From Brachycybe producta (lineage: Eukaryota; Arthropoda; Diplopoda; Playtdesmida; Andrognathidae): a DNA stretch of 64,000 bases. Numbering within the stretch: the first letter of the stretch is position 1; each line of letters opens with the position of its first letter. The notes under the pieces were generated by a model that worked only from the letters and a program-made list of their open reading frames with translations, did no database searches and had not been told where the DNA came from. The stretch spans positions 4,059,383 to 4,123,382 of the forward strand of contig JAUPFP010000005.1 of assembly GCA_036925085.1 (NCBI GenBank), given 5' to 3'. This document shows, piece by piece, positions 35,301 to 47,100 of this stretch. The translations under genes and the position numbers were made by a program.

Positions 35301-36162
35301 TTCAAAATTGCATAAAATAAAAACCTATTTAAATATTGCAATAAACTAAAGTTAATACTTGGCCACATCAGCCAAGAAGAGATTACAACGTTAATTATCG
35401 TTAATTATTCAACTTAAAGGCACAAAGGTGGCTAGAATTGAGACCATGTTTTTGGAAACACCAAATTTCGCTTATCATTGCTTCTATGGAGTCCTGCAGC
35501 ACGTGCAAACTGAGTTGCTATAGGCTCTTAAGATTGTGTCGTTTTGTTTTTATCACTTAGTTTCCATCAAACTAAATGACTATGAGATATGTCTCCCACT
35601 GTGTCATTCCCTCCAACTTATTTGAAATGTAGTGATAAATCCATCAAGTGTGTCTTTCTCGGATTGTTGTGAAGCCCTTTTTAAAGAATTTTTATTTAGC
35701 TTTTAGTTGTCTGATCGTAATTATTGTTGGGAGAACAGTCTTCACATCTACATATGAGAATGACACGCAGAAATGATTTGTCTCAACATTTCAAAACAGT
35801 GGTGAAATTGAGATGGTGGTAACAGAAAACTCCCAATCCCATTTTTTACCATTGTCATCAAAAAATGTTTTTGGAATAAACAAATTCGGTCGTCCACTGA
35901 ATACTTCTCCTTGAGTAACAAATGCCTCTTTTACTGCCTCGTAATTATTTAAAATGATGACAGGTTTTTGTCCGAAAGACACTTGCATGACGTTGCCATA
36001 CTTTTTCTTCAAATCAGTCAATGTCTTCATAGGATTTCTACCGAGAAATGGAGTGTAGCCTAATATTGGTAGGCCATATGGTCCTGGAGGAAGGTTTTTC
36101 CTTCCAGAAAGCACATATGCCACCAACAATACTATAGCAACAGCGAAAACGTATACGAACAT
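32396..36162 (-). CDS. Cytochrome P450, CYP2-type (gene C), complete, six exons
   Basis: Exons on the minus strand: 35850-36162, 33798-34016, 33418-33720, 33000-33180, 32645-32904 and 32396-32574, lengths 313/219/303/181/260/179, identical to gene A and giving 484 codons. Motifs in order: membrane anchor (MFVYVFAVAIVLLVAYVLS), hinge LPPGP, C-helix WKQQKRFS, I-helix FVAGANTMAT, ExxR as EVQR, PERF, and haem loop FSTGPRMCIAE. Two departures from consensus: Asn instead of Asp/Glu in the I-helix (as in A) and Met after the conserved Thr, and Ala in place of the Gly two after the haem Cys. All splice sites are canonical. Same strand as A, B and D, a tandem array. Intron 1 carries the segment shared with gene A in reverse orientation. 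Confidence 0.92.
34524..34565. repeat. Perfect 17-bp inverted repeat, 8-base loop
   Basis: Arms TAAAATGGTTGAGCAAC and its exact complement flank AGAGAAGG, in intron 1 of P450 C. Compare the similar perfect palindrome at 60692-60727. Confidence 0.85.
35040..35530 (+). repeat. Segment shared, in opposite orientation, with intron 1 of P450 A
   Basis: See 15215-15625. Here the order is CATGAGACACGGTCA, AACTAAACGGCAATTCGAAA, TTGAAGTCAATGATC and GCAGCACGTGCAAACT on the plus strand. Confidence 0.6.
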
Positions 36163-37006
36163 AATTGTATTGCAAATTTAAGCCAATTCTTTCTGTAGAA
36201 TTTACTTCATGTTATGTATATATACTAAATGAACCATAATGATGAAAATGATATTAATGTAACTAATATTTATGTTTACTATAAATATGTTGAAATTAAT
36301 GATAATAATTTCTAATATAATTAGTTTGCTGTTATTTAATCAGTTTAATATTGGTCTAAGGTACAGCATCATGTTGTCAAGTATAAATGTCAAAGTGAAA
36401 AATCAACTATTCTGTACAATTACTAGGACATGCATAAAGTCGTCAATTCTGTTATAGTAAATCTGCATAATTATTTGATTTTCATAAGTCATATAGTCAT
36501 AATAAATGAGTATTCTGACCATTGATGAAAATCTTATTGAATATGTCGATTTACTATCGAATTGGTAGTTTTGTATATTGACTAGAGAATCTGTACAATG
36601 TCGGATTTTTCACTATTATCAATAAAAACGGCTAATAAATTTCAGCTTCTAATTTTATTTTTTGTTTTATTTCATGCTCTCGTCAAGTATACACAGCTTA
36701 TGGTTCACGGCTTAGGAATAACCGAGATCGTGAAGTGAAAAACATGTCAAATGGTCTTGAAAGAATAATTGTCAAAATTCCCTTATCATTCTCATCATGT
36801 CACTAAGTCTCTTTAACCTGCTGATGTAATTTAAGTAAGTTATAGTTAGCCAGAGCATAATGAACTTTATTCAATGACAGACATCATATGATATATTTGT
36901 AAATATTCTCTCTTATATTTACTGCCTAAGAAATTAAAATCGACCTTCAAGTCGTCTAGTACAAAGGTGAAAGTTAAATTTCATAATTTATTATTATTAT
37001 AGTACT
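36163..37006. other. Upstream of P450 C; AT-rich, nothing recognised
   Basis: Should contain the promoter of gene C on the minus strand. No other feature supported. Confidence 0.4.
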
Positions 37007-37014
37007 ATAATTAG

Positions 37015-37797
37015 TAGGGCAAGGATGTTTATGACCAAAAAATCGTGCAAATATGCAAGCATTTATGACCTTTAAAATTTAAAAAATGACCTAAAAATGA
37101 CCTACAAAATTTAAAAAAATGACCAAAATTTTTTTGAAGTTTTCAAACAAAAATGATCTCCAATTGTCACTTAGCATGGTTTTATAATGGGAAAAAGTCC
37201 TTTCCACATCACAGGAAGTAATTGGGGCATATTTGAAAAATGTGAAATTATTGCTATTGAGTTTTGGATCTTCTTCCTCCAATGATGCCTGTTTACCACT
37301 AAGAATGTCACCAATCTTGCAAATTGTTGAATATCCTTCGTTTCGATGGAGTACACATTGCAGTTTTGCAGATGCAGCTTCACCTACCATGCCAGGGGCT
37401 ACATTTATTTCGCTCGCAATGTTTTTCACAAGTTCAAGACTTTGGCAGAGTTCAACACCTCTTGTTTCAAGTTGAGTGATTGTTGTTGCTAGTTGGCTGA
37501 AATTGGACTTAATATAAGCGAGGTTTCCAGATCAAGTGTTCCTCAAAAACAGTGCTTTGACAACTTTGATAGAGAATAAGAATAAAAAATTAAAAAAACT
37601 GAAAAAAATCACAAAATATGACTTCATATGCCCTTAAATGTTCAAAATATGACCAAATCCTAAAAAAGGCCAAAATATGCATTTATATGCACAATAAATA
37701 CCACATCAAGAGTAAGCTAAAACATGCAGAAATTAAGTTTATATTGATATTAAAGCTAAGGCAAACAATATGACATGTCATAAACATCCTTGCCCTA
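37015..37797 (-). mobile_element. hAT element remnant with transposase C-terminus
   Basis: Inverted ends TAGGGCAAGGATGTTTATGAC and flanks ATAATTAG/ATAATTAT (7 of 8) fit hAT. On the minus strand 37091-37429 reads FFKYAPITSCDVERTFSHYK and MLSDNWRSFLFENFKKIL, the C-terminal dimerisation region of hAT transposases of the CGGBP1-like kind. The BED finger and catalytic core are deleted. Non-autonomous. Confidence 0.8.
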
Positions 37798-38034
37798 ATA
37801 ATTATAATTAGTATTATTATTATCTCATCTGATATTATGTTTGAATAATTGAAAAATAAAACATTATTATTAATTAAGAATCATTTTTGAGCCTAGATCC
37901 ACGTCCATCTTGTTGTTTTGAGCAGACGACAACGAGACAAATGAGTGTTCTTATATAGTGTTACTAAAACTGAAAGAAATCGCCTCACAATCGCTCAATT
38001 CAAATACAGTAAAGTGCAAAATGCAATAAAAAGT

Positions 38035-38650
38035 ATTGTTCTTCACGTGCTCGATTTATATAATTTTTGAAAAGGTCCTTCTATTTTTAAACAAGGTTCA
38101 AAGTCGTTCGTTTTTTCAACCCCATGTTAAATCCCATAGGATCAAAAACCGTCCCACAAACATTTGAAAAACTCTCGTTAAAACTGATTTAGAACAATAA
38201 CAAAATAATTAGCACATACATTCATGTATTGGCTTCACGTTGTTTCCTTTTTATAAATTTTGAAAAGGTCCTTCTATTTTTTAATAACGTTTAAAATCGT
38301 ACGTTTTTAAACTCCATGTTAAGTCCCATAGGACTAAAACACCGTCCAACAAAAGTTAAGAGAACTCTAATTAAAAATGATTTAGAGCAATCAGAAAAAT
38401 TAGCACGTACTTACATGTGTTTATTGCCTTCAGGATTATTCCTTTTTCTAAATTTCAAAAAGGCTTTCTATTTTTAAATAACATTTAAAATCTTACGTTT
38501 TTTTAACTCCATGTTAAGTCCCATAGGAGCAAAAAAACGTCACCCAAACATTTGAATAACTCCCGTTAAAAACAACTCAGAACAATAACAAAATAATTAT
38601 TACGTGCATTAATCTACTGGCTTCACAATGTTTTCTTTTTATAAGGTTAG
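38035..38650. repeat. Diverged tandem array, period about 193 bp
   Basis: At least three units aligned on TTTTGAAAAGGTCCTTCTAT (about 38063, 38257, 38450), each followed by CCATGTTAARTCCCATAGGA, GTTAAAA.TGATTTAGA and AAATAATTAGCAC. Units differ visibly, so the array is old. Confidence 0.75.
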
Positions 38651-39231
38651 CACGCGAAATTATTTTTCTATTAATTATTATGTGACTTCGAACCGGGAGA
38701 AAAAACGTTAAAAAACCGTTTTTCAATCAACAACGATCGCAGCGCCTACATTCGGAGAAATTTTGAACTAAACGATGTATCTAGCCTCTTAAACTAATTT
38801 TCATAAAAAATTTCGGATTGTGTCATTTACTTATATATAGAAAGGGGGACGATATCAAACGTTCTCAACAGTTTAAACAAAAGATTTTTTTTTGCATTCT
38901 ATTATTCTATTAATCGACATAAGGATGGTCACGGACGTCACCAGCTTCTACTCATGATAAGGCAGGTATAGTATCAAATATGCCCGGCTTGGTATCGTAA
39001 TCATGAATTTTATTTTTACAGTTGGTCGTTATGTTCAGCTGGTTGCCATATTAGGTCATTCGGAAGCATTTCGTTAAAGAAAAAAAAAAAGGTACAGTAT
39101 CAGGTATGCGATTAATCCTCTTGTACCGAAGTGTTTAAACTTAGAATTTTTTTTAATAAGATGGGTGTCTAAGGTCGTTTTGCCAATTTACCTGTTCCTG
39201 AAAAATTTATCATTGTCACAAGATGAAAAGA

Positions 39232-39352
39232 ACACAAAACTGATTAAACGCCAAACTGAACAAGTGCTAAATTGAACAAACGCCAAACTTGATGGTTATT
39301 CAGTTTGGAATTTGTTCAATTTGGTGCTTATTCAGGTTGGTACGTGTTCAGT
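39232..39352. repeat. Second copy of the GCCAAACTGAA fold-back
   Basis: Same alternation as 10654-10797 (AAACGCCAAACTGAACAA, then GGTTATTCAGTTTGG and TTGGTGCTTATTCAG) with more mismatches between arms. Confidence 0.6.
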
Positions 39353-39858
39353 TTTTTTTAATCTATATAACAAGTTTATGTTGAAAGATTGAATTCAACG
39401 CAGAATTACTATTACGTGATTTAGCTATACTTTCTAGTTTCTAATACCTAGTACACATCTGATAATTTAAATGCATTTACATAATAAATGTGTTCTACAG
39501 AGCCCTGTGAAGGGCAAACAAACAATATGTCGAATACAATTTAATCAGTTAATAATCTGAAAATATTGAGTTAATACTTAAATATAATTTATGTAAACTA
39601 TTGATTGACAAAATATTGATTCAGTATTTCAATTTAAAATAATAAAGTCAATTTTTATTTGGTTCATGTCCTTAACTGGATTCCGTATAACCCACCTTAA
39701 ACACATTTAATTTGAATTCATTTAACTCATGTGTGTACATGGTATGTTTCATTTTCTGTTACTCTTGAAGTGCAGAATAACTAGAGTTCGACCAATCAGC
39801 TGTTCATGAAACACCGTTAGAGTCTTTATGGATACATTTGAGAGTGACAAAAAACTGA

Positions 39859-39895
<37 letters not shown>
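39353..39895. other. AT-rich spacer ending in an (AT)n tract
   Basis: No gene seen. The last ~35 bases are (AT)n, interrupted by the LTR element and resumed at 49846. Confidence 0.5.
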
Positions 39896-39898
<3 letters not shown>

Positions 39899-40815
39899 GA
39901 CGGACCTTTTTCCGCTAGTAGAATCTGCTCTTTTTGGTTAATACGAGCGAGTTTACACTCGTATTGATAGTGGTTGGCTAGGCCACTAATTCTACTGGCC
40001 CGGGAGGACTAGACCAATATAACGTCTATTTTATGTCCTCACTAGTCTCTGGCAAAAGACTTCACAGTCTTGAGGATCTTTAATCTCTGTATCTCTCGGA
40101 CTTTCGTCCGTAAATCTGCCCTAAGAATCGTGTAAAAATATACTCACTTATGCGTTGCAGGTTTGCACCTGTTGGGACCTTCTTGATGTATCCAAAATAG
40201 GTGAAGACCTGCAAAATGATGAATTCACAATCGCGGATTCAAATATTGAATAATTAACACCACAGATTGTGTTTAAATAGAAGAATCTGTTTATTTCCAA
40301 GATAAACAAAGTCGGCGAACTGGTTTTGCACACACATACAAATAGCACTTAGAAAAATATTAAAAAGAAAAGAACCGGGCCAAAATCGGCCATAGGTTCG
40401 GTATATAAATCAGAAGTTTAAAAAGCGTCTTTGACATTACAAATGTAACTCTTTATATACCCTGAGAATCCACAAGTCGGATTCTCAGGGCACAATTCGA
40501 TAATTGGTTAAAACAATATTTTGGACCAAATGGACCAATCAAAAGATTGATCCATTTGTCCAAAACCATGATTCATCTCCTGTTGTCACACATAGGTGAC
40601 AACAGAAGAAATCAAAACAAAATCAAACTTTAAACGAATAACATGAGGGGGGAACGAAAAGGTCAGATGATTATCTCATCACATATGATATCTGGGTCAC
40701 TCGGTACCAAAAGTACCGAGTGGCCCAGAAGCTAAATAAAGTACAGGGTGACGTTAAACCCAAAAAAAACGCAAACGCTAAAGAGCGGAAATAAGCGGCG
40801 GGCCCAAACGTCTCA
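39896..40815 (-). repeat. 3' LTR of the young Ty3-type element
   Basis: 920 bp; on the minus strand starts TGAGACGTTTGGGCCC and ends GGTCCGTCACA. TATA box GGTATATAAAG at about 40451-40462. Next to it, inside the element, lies a purine run GGGGGGAG (minus strand). Confidence 0.95.
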
Positions 40816-40885
40816 CTCCCCCCGACTAAGCGGAAAGTACCCTACTTTCCAAGACAATTTCTAAAATCCCCCTCCCCCCGACTGG
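40816..40885 (-). other. Polypurine tract with a second near-copy
   Basis: The minus strand reads AGTCGGGGGGAG immediately before the 3' LTR, the expected plus-strand primer. About 50 bases further inside, the same core recurs as AGTCGGGGGGAGGGGGA (about 40867-40883). Confidence 0.7.
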
Positions 40886-41101
40886 ATCTAAATTGATAAG
40901 AACCCAGGGGTATCACAGGTATGTAAAAAAAAACACAAACGTTTCGAAAAATAAAAAAAAATCAATATATAAATAATATTCGATTATTACAGCAATACAC
41001 ATTCTCTAGAAAAATAAATTGATTACATATTGACTAGGAAATTACAATCTAATCTTCGCGCCAACTGGTCCGGCGATGACTGCTCTTGTGGACGTCCTCC
41101 T

Positions 41102-44100
41102 TTACGGCTCCGGCGATAGGTGGCCGCGGCGATCCCTCCTCCCGAACTCTCCTTCCGTGGTCGTCTCGTAGAGTCGCTCCAGTGTCTCCAGCGGGACGAC
41201 AGTCGACCGCTCCAACGTCGCTAGTACGGTGGCTTCCACGAAGTCTAACATCCGGGTGGCGGAATAGTCCCTCTCGATGGCCCTCGGCGAGTGGTGACGA
41301 AATCGTCGATCCTGGTTCCGATCAGGAATCAGGGTGGCCAACATCGTTTCGGCGATTAACTCCAGAGTCCTGGTGCGGGATTGCTCCCGGGTTCCAGGGT
41401 GAATCAGTTGAATCATGTTTGGTTCGTCGCTTGCATGAAGTGCGACGACGGCGGGATATCCTGGCGTCTCCAAAACTACGGCGGTCCAGAGGACATCTCT
41501 TCTGGGTCGTGGTCGTTCGTTGGAAATCTCCCTCCTACTGTTGAACACTCCCAAATATCGGAGTGCGTGTCGTCCTCCGCGTCTAGAAAAGGAAACTAGA
41601 CCATTATTAAGGAGACGTAACTGACGCTCCTGTTCCTCTTCTGGTGTCGTCTTTGAAGGCGACGGTGACTTAGGCTTTGCTGCTGGCTTAGGGATTGCTC
41701 CCTGAGATGGCACTGCTGTTGGAATGGCAGGGTGTCCTCGGCATCCTTGGAATTGTTCGTCCCGACGAGCTTTTCGGCGGGCAGCGGACCCCTGACCTTT
41801 CGGTCGTCTCATCTCTCGTTGTCGTTCCCTTGGCGGCGATTGACGATCAAAGTGAACCTCCCTCCTCTTGTTTCCTTCTCGGACGACAGTCACTGTCGAT
41901 TGTGGTCTGAAAGGGACAATGGGCGGTAGAGATGTAGACGATACTTCTCTTGGTGGTGCTGGGACCGAAATTGGTCCTGGTAGCACCAACTTCCTCGTTA
42001 ACTCCGGCCGGTATCCTCTCACGGTGGGCTCGTCCACTGTGGCCCAACTGTTGGCAGGAGATGCATCACGGACTGGTTTTCTGGTGGTCGGCAACACGGT
42101 GCCGACTTCCGGAACTTCGATGGGTTTTTGGCCCCTCTTGACGCATTCTTCATTTTGTTTAGCGATCCACTCCTTCATGGCTCGCTTATCGGCATTCCTC
42201 TCTCCTCGGGTGCGGCCCCGGCGATTTGAGGAGTACAATTCGGCTGGTACTCCCCCTTCGGCATCACTGCCGGGCGGCGTGTCCATTTCCTCTGGGGGTC
42301 GCGGGAACTGCTGTCTCGGATCCCGGGCTGGTCCCATGTAGATGTCCGGTTCTGGATCACCTAACTGAGGAGGCGGAGATCTCATTAGAGGTAAAAAACG
42401 ATTGACTAACTCATCCTCTGATTCGGGGCTCTTTCGCTTCTTGACAGAGTTGCCCGAGTCATTCCTATCCTTGCTGGAAGTCGAGGCATTGCTGCCTAAA
42501 GGCTTTTCAGCCGTGATGGCTGCTCCGGGCTTTAGGGCGGCGTCCTCGATTTCCATCACATCATCATCGTGGCCCTCTCCAAATAAGGCCGTAAAATTGA
42601 ATGAGTCCTCACTGCTTGTAGACTTTCCTCCAAAAGAACGCGGCATTCTCTTCTTAAAAATAAACTTTTTAACACTTGACACAGTAGAAAATCGCGAAAT
42701 TTTACTTTCGCGTGCTTCTCTCTCAGAAGTGAATTTGAAAGTGGCGTCCAAAATGGCGGCGGCGTCCCCACGTGGTTCTACAGGGTTGCCAAGTCTAATT
42801 TCCGGGTCAGAAGAGGCGGAGCTATTAACTACTTCCGGTTTCTCTTCTTTTGCTCTTCTCTCGATTTCTCCCACCAGGCGGCGCTGCGCAAGGCGGCAAA
42901 TTCGAATTTCTGCATCATTTGAAATTTCTTCTTGACTCTCTGGGTCTAATTTGGCCGTTTTAACGCCAAATTTCACCCATCTTGGTGGTAAATTAGCTTT
43001 TGCATAATTTTTCTTCTCTCCACCACGTGTTCGCACACGGGAATCCAATTGGACTGGTTCTTTTGGAGCAGTTTTCTTTGGTCTCCCGCGTTTTCTTTTA
43101 GGTGGTTCCAGAGGATTTTCTGGAACTTCCTCTTCTTCTTTTTCAGAAGTTTCCGGATGAGTTTCTTGGCTGGCATCGGGGATAACTTCTTCTTCTTCTT
43201 CACGATGAACTTCTGGAGTATTCTCAACAGGTAAGTTGTCGTCTGCTTCGTCTGTTACGGGCAGTGGCACGATAGGAGCGCGTGGCATCATGTTGTCCAA
43301 CGTGGTCCTGGGCTCGCGCCCGAACATCACTCGATATGGTGAAAATTTCGTTGAGTTATGTTCTACCAGATTGTAGGCCATAACCGCGTCACCTAATTTC
43401 TTTTTCCAGTCAGCCTGCTGCTGAAGGACATCCAAGTGACGTTTCACCACTTCCATGACTGTATGATTCGTTCGTTCTGCCAACCCATCAGCTTGTGGAT
43501 GATAGGCGGTTGTGGCAGCGTGCTGGATTGCGTAGGTCTTGAAAAACGCTTGAGTCTCATTACTCAAAAATTGGGGTCCTCGATCAGTGATGATCTTCTG
43601 AGGAACTCCAAACTCGTTTACAATTTTATCTTTGACGAAGGCAATGGCTGCCTGAGCGGTTGCTCTTGCCACTGCTTTGGCGATGCAATACTTCGTCGCG
43701 TAGTCCACTGCAATCAAAATATGTTGAACTCCTCCGGTTGATTTCGGAAGAGGACCAACATAATCCATCCCCCAACACTCTGTCGGCTTTCCCACAATGA
43801 TTGGTTGTAACAATCCAGGTACTTTTTGGTGCGACAGTTTGGTTCTCTGACAGATGTGGCACGACCTGACATAGTCGGCGACATCTACTTTCATTGTTTT
43901 CCAATAGAATCTCTTCTGGATTCTCTTCATCGTTTTGGTGAATCCGAAATGTCCGGCCTCAGGCACATCATGGAGCATCTCGAGAATCCCAATTCTCAAT
44001 TGTCGGGGCACAGTACACGTCAGTACTGGCACGGTGTCTTCATACTTCATGTGGTATAAAACGCCATCCACTATCGCAAACTTCTTGTGATAGGGATGCA

Positions 44101-47100
44101 GTCGATCTTGCTGGAGTGATTCTCTGATGAGGAGAAGTTCTTCATCAAGGGATTGCTCCCGTTCCCACTGGAAATCGTTGTAGACAGTAAAGATGTGAAG
44201 GTCTTCGAGAGCTTCCATCTCTCCATTCTTCTGCTTCCAATTAGCAGGAACGTTGCTCTCGTAACGTGAGACACAATCGGCGTCCACGTGCGTTTTACCC
44301 TTCTTGTAAACTACCTCATAATCATATGGCTGTAGTTTCATCTGCCATTTACCCAATCGGCCATCTAAATTCTGTGCTGTTCTTAAATAACACAGGGCCT
44401 TATGATCGGTAAATATCTTGAATTTCCGGTTGAAAACGTACGGTCTGGCTTTTTCTATGCCATAAACGATGGCAAGACATTCTTTTTCAGTCGTTCCGTA
44501 GTTTCGTTCTGCTCCTTGGAGTTTTCGGCTATAGTAACCTAGAACTCCAGGTTTCCTTTCGTTTTTCGCATACTGATAAATTATGACACCAATCTGGTAA
44601 TCGCAAGCATCAGTGTGCAAGGCAATTTCTGCCTCCGGATCATACAAAGTTAGAATCGGAGCGGAGCAAAGAGCCTTCTTCAGACCATCAAAAGCGACCT
44701 CGCAGTCGTCATTCCACTTGAAGTCCAGGTCCTTCTTGACTAGGGCTTGCATTGGTTTGGCGATCTTGGAGTAATTTTCAATGAAACGGTTGTAGTAGCC
44801 GGTCATTCCAAGGAAGCTTCTGACGTCAGTCACGTTTTTCGGTGCAGGAAATCCTTGAATCGTCTGCACTTTCTCTTCATCAGGTCGAATACCAAGAGCA
44901 CTAATCTTGTGGCCAAGGTAGTTGATCTCGTCTTCTCCGAAGAAACATTTGCTGGGTTGAAGACTTAAATTGGCGTTCCGTATGAGCACCAAGATATCTC
45001 TCAATCTTTTCATGAACTCTTCGAAGTTCTTCGCAAAGATGACGATGTCATCTAAATAGACCAGGCAGGTCTCCCATTTGTGGCCTGCCAGTAACAAATC
45101 CAAAGCACGCTGCATCGTCGCAGGTGCATTCATCAAACCAAACGGCATTCTGTTAAATTCGTAGAGGCCATTTGTGCATACGAAAGCCGTTTTTTCTCGA
45201 TCTCTTTCTTCCACCGGAAATTGCCAATAACCTGATATCAAATCCAAGGTTGCAAAGATCGTGGCTCCAGACAGAGAGTCGAAAGCGTCATCTATCCGTG
45301 GTAACGGATATTGGTCAGATTTGGTTTGAGCATTTAATTTGCGATAATCGACGCAAAATCGATGCTGACCATTCTTCTTCTTGACAATCACCACCGGACT
45401 TGCGTACGGACTCTTGGATGGGCTAACAATACCGGCGTCCAACATATCACGTAGTGTCGTCTTGATGATCTCTCTCTGAGCAGGTGAAGTACGCCGGAGC
45501 GGTTCTTGAACCGGCGGGTTTTCACCCGTGTCAATCACGTGTTTTGCCAAATTTGTCTTTTTCAAGTCGGAGGTCTTGAAGGCAAAGATGTCTCTAAATT
45601 CTCCGAGAAGTTTCCGAATCGCCATTTGTTCTTCTCTTGAACGATTCGGGTTGACATTCAGACTGTCTTGAAATTTGACATAGTCTTGCACTGTCACTTC
45701 GTCACTCTGTGCTTCAATTTTATAAATCGAGGGGCCCACAGGTACATCAAGAGCTGTAACGGCGTCCTCGATCTCTGCGATCGTTTCTCTGGCTCCGAGG
45801 TGAATAACCTCTCCAGACGGATTGAAGATTTGAATTTGAAGGATAGACTTTCCTCTTCCTTCAATGATCCCAGGAGAAACTTTGACTCCTCTCTGCTGGA
45901 ACGTGCTTTCGCACGAGTCGATGAATTGAAGACTACCTTCTTGTAGATCATCAGGAGCATTGACCTCGACGATTGCAACTTTTTTCGGATCCAGCACGAG
46001 ATTCTGGACCAGACGTAGCTTAGCTGGCCCCTTATTCAGGAGTTTCTCTTGCAGATCTTCCTCTTCTTGACTCTTAAGATTTTCAATAAAATCTTCTGCT
46101 TTTTGGTTCTTTTGGAGAGTGTCCGGCAACAGTTCCTCTCCAAAGTACACTTTCTTTTTGTTCATGTCAAGGCAAAGGTTGAGGTCTTTACCGAGATCGT
46201 TTCCCAGCAAAGCCTCACGTCGTCCTTTGATGACAATCAGCTTTCCTCTGACAAGTTTTTCGGCGACTTGAATCGGCACGATGACTTGTCCCATGATGTT
46301 CAATGGATTTCCTCCGGCGCCAGTCAAATTCGGCGGAAAAGGTAGCGGATCCATTACCAACTTCATCTCTTTGACTAGTGATTCACTTATGACAGAAGCT
46401 TCGGCACCACTGTCGGTAGTCATCACTAACTCACGACCTCCGAAGTTCACACGAACTTTGGGAGCCGTCTGCTCATCTTGTTGTTGGACTTGAAGTTCAC
46501 GAGGCGTGACTGTCTCAGTCAACTTGGTCCAAACATCTTGTATTGTTTTCGAACAACACTGGTTTTTCAACCGACAGAGAAGACTAGACTCTGCAGCTGA
46601 ATTAACAGGTGTGGCTACTTTCTTTTTCGCCACTCCATGTTCTGCTTTGGTTTTAACAGGAGTAGCTCCTTTTGAGACTACTACCTGTTCTGCTTGATTT
46701 TTAGCAAGAGTAGCTCCTTTTGAGACAACTACTTGCTCTTCTTTAGTCTTAACAGGTGTGGTTACTTTCTTTTTCGCCACACACTGTTCTTCTTTGGTTT
46801 TAACAGGTGTGGTTACTTTCTTTTTCGCCACACACTGCTCTGCTTGATTGTTAACAGAAGTAGCTCCTTTTGAGACTACTATCTGTTCTGCTCGATTGGA
46901 CATCTTGGCGTCGTTCGTCTTTACAAACGACGTAGAGGCCCCACTTTGCAGTGGGTTCCGCCGGCTCCCATTTTCGTGAATGGTACGGACGTGGATCCCA
47001 TCTCCAAAGTCTGCTTCATGTCGTGGAGAGTCCTCTAGCTGCACCGCAGCACAGCTCTGCTTAGGAGTCGTTGATTCCTCTTCTCTGTTGTCGTTTTGGC

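Noticed and set aside
38035-38650. CRISPR-like direct repeats
   Set aside because: Repeat units are about 193 bp, adjacent and diverged; this is a tandem array in a eukaryotic genome.
40148-40348. 66-residue frame found identically at 49178-49378
   Set aside because: It lies in the LTR; it recurs only because the two LTRs are the same.
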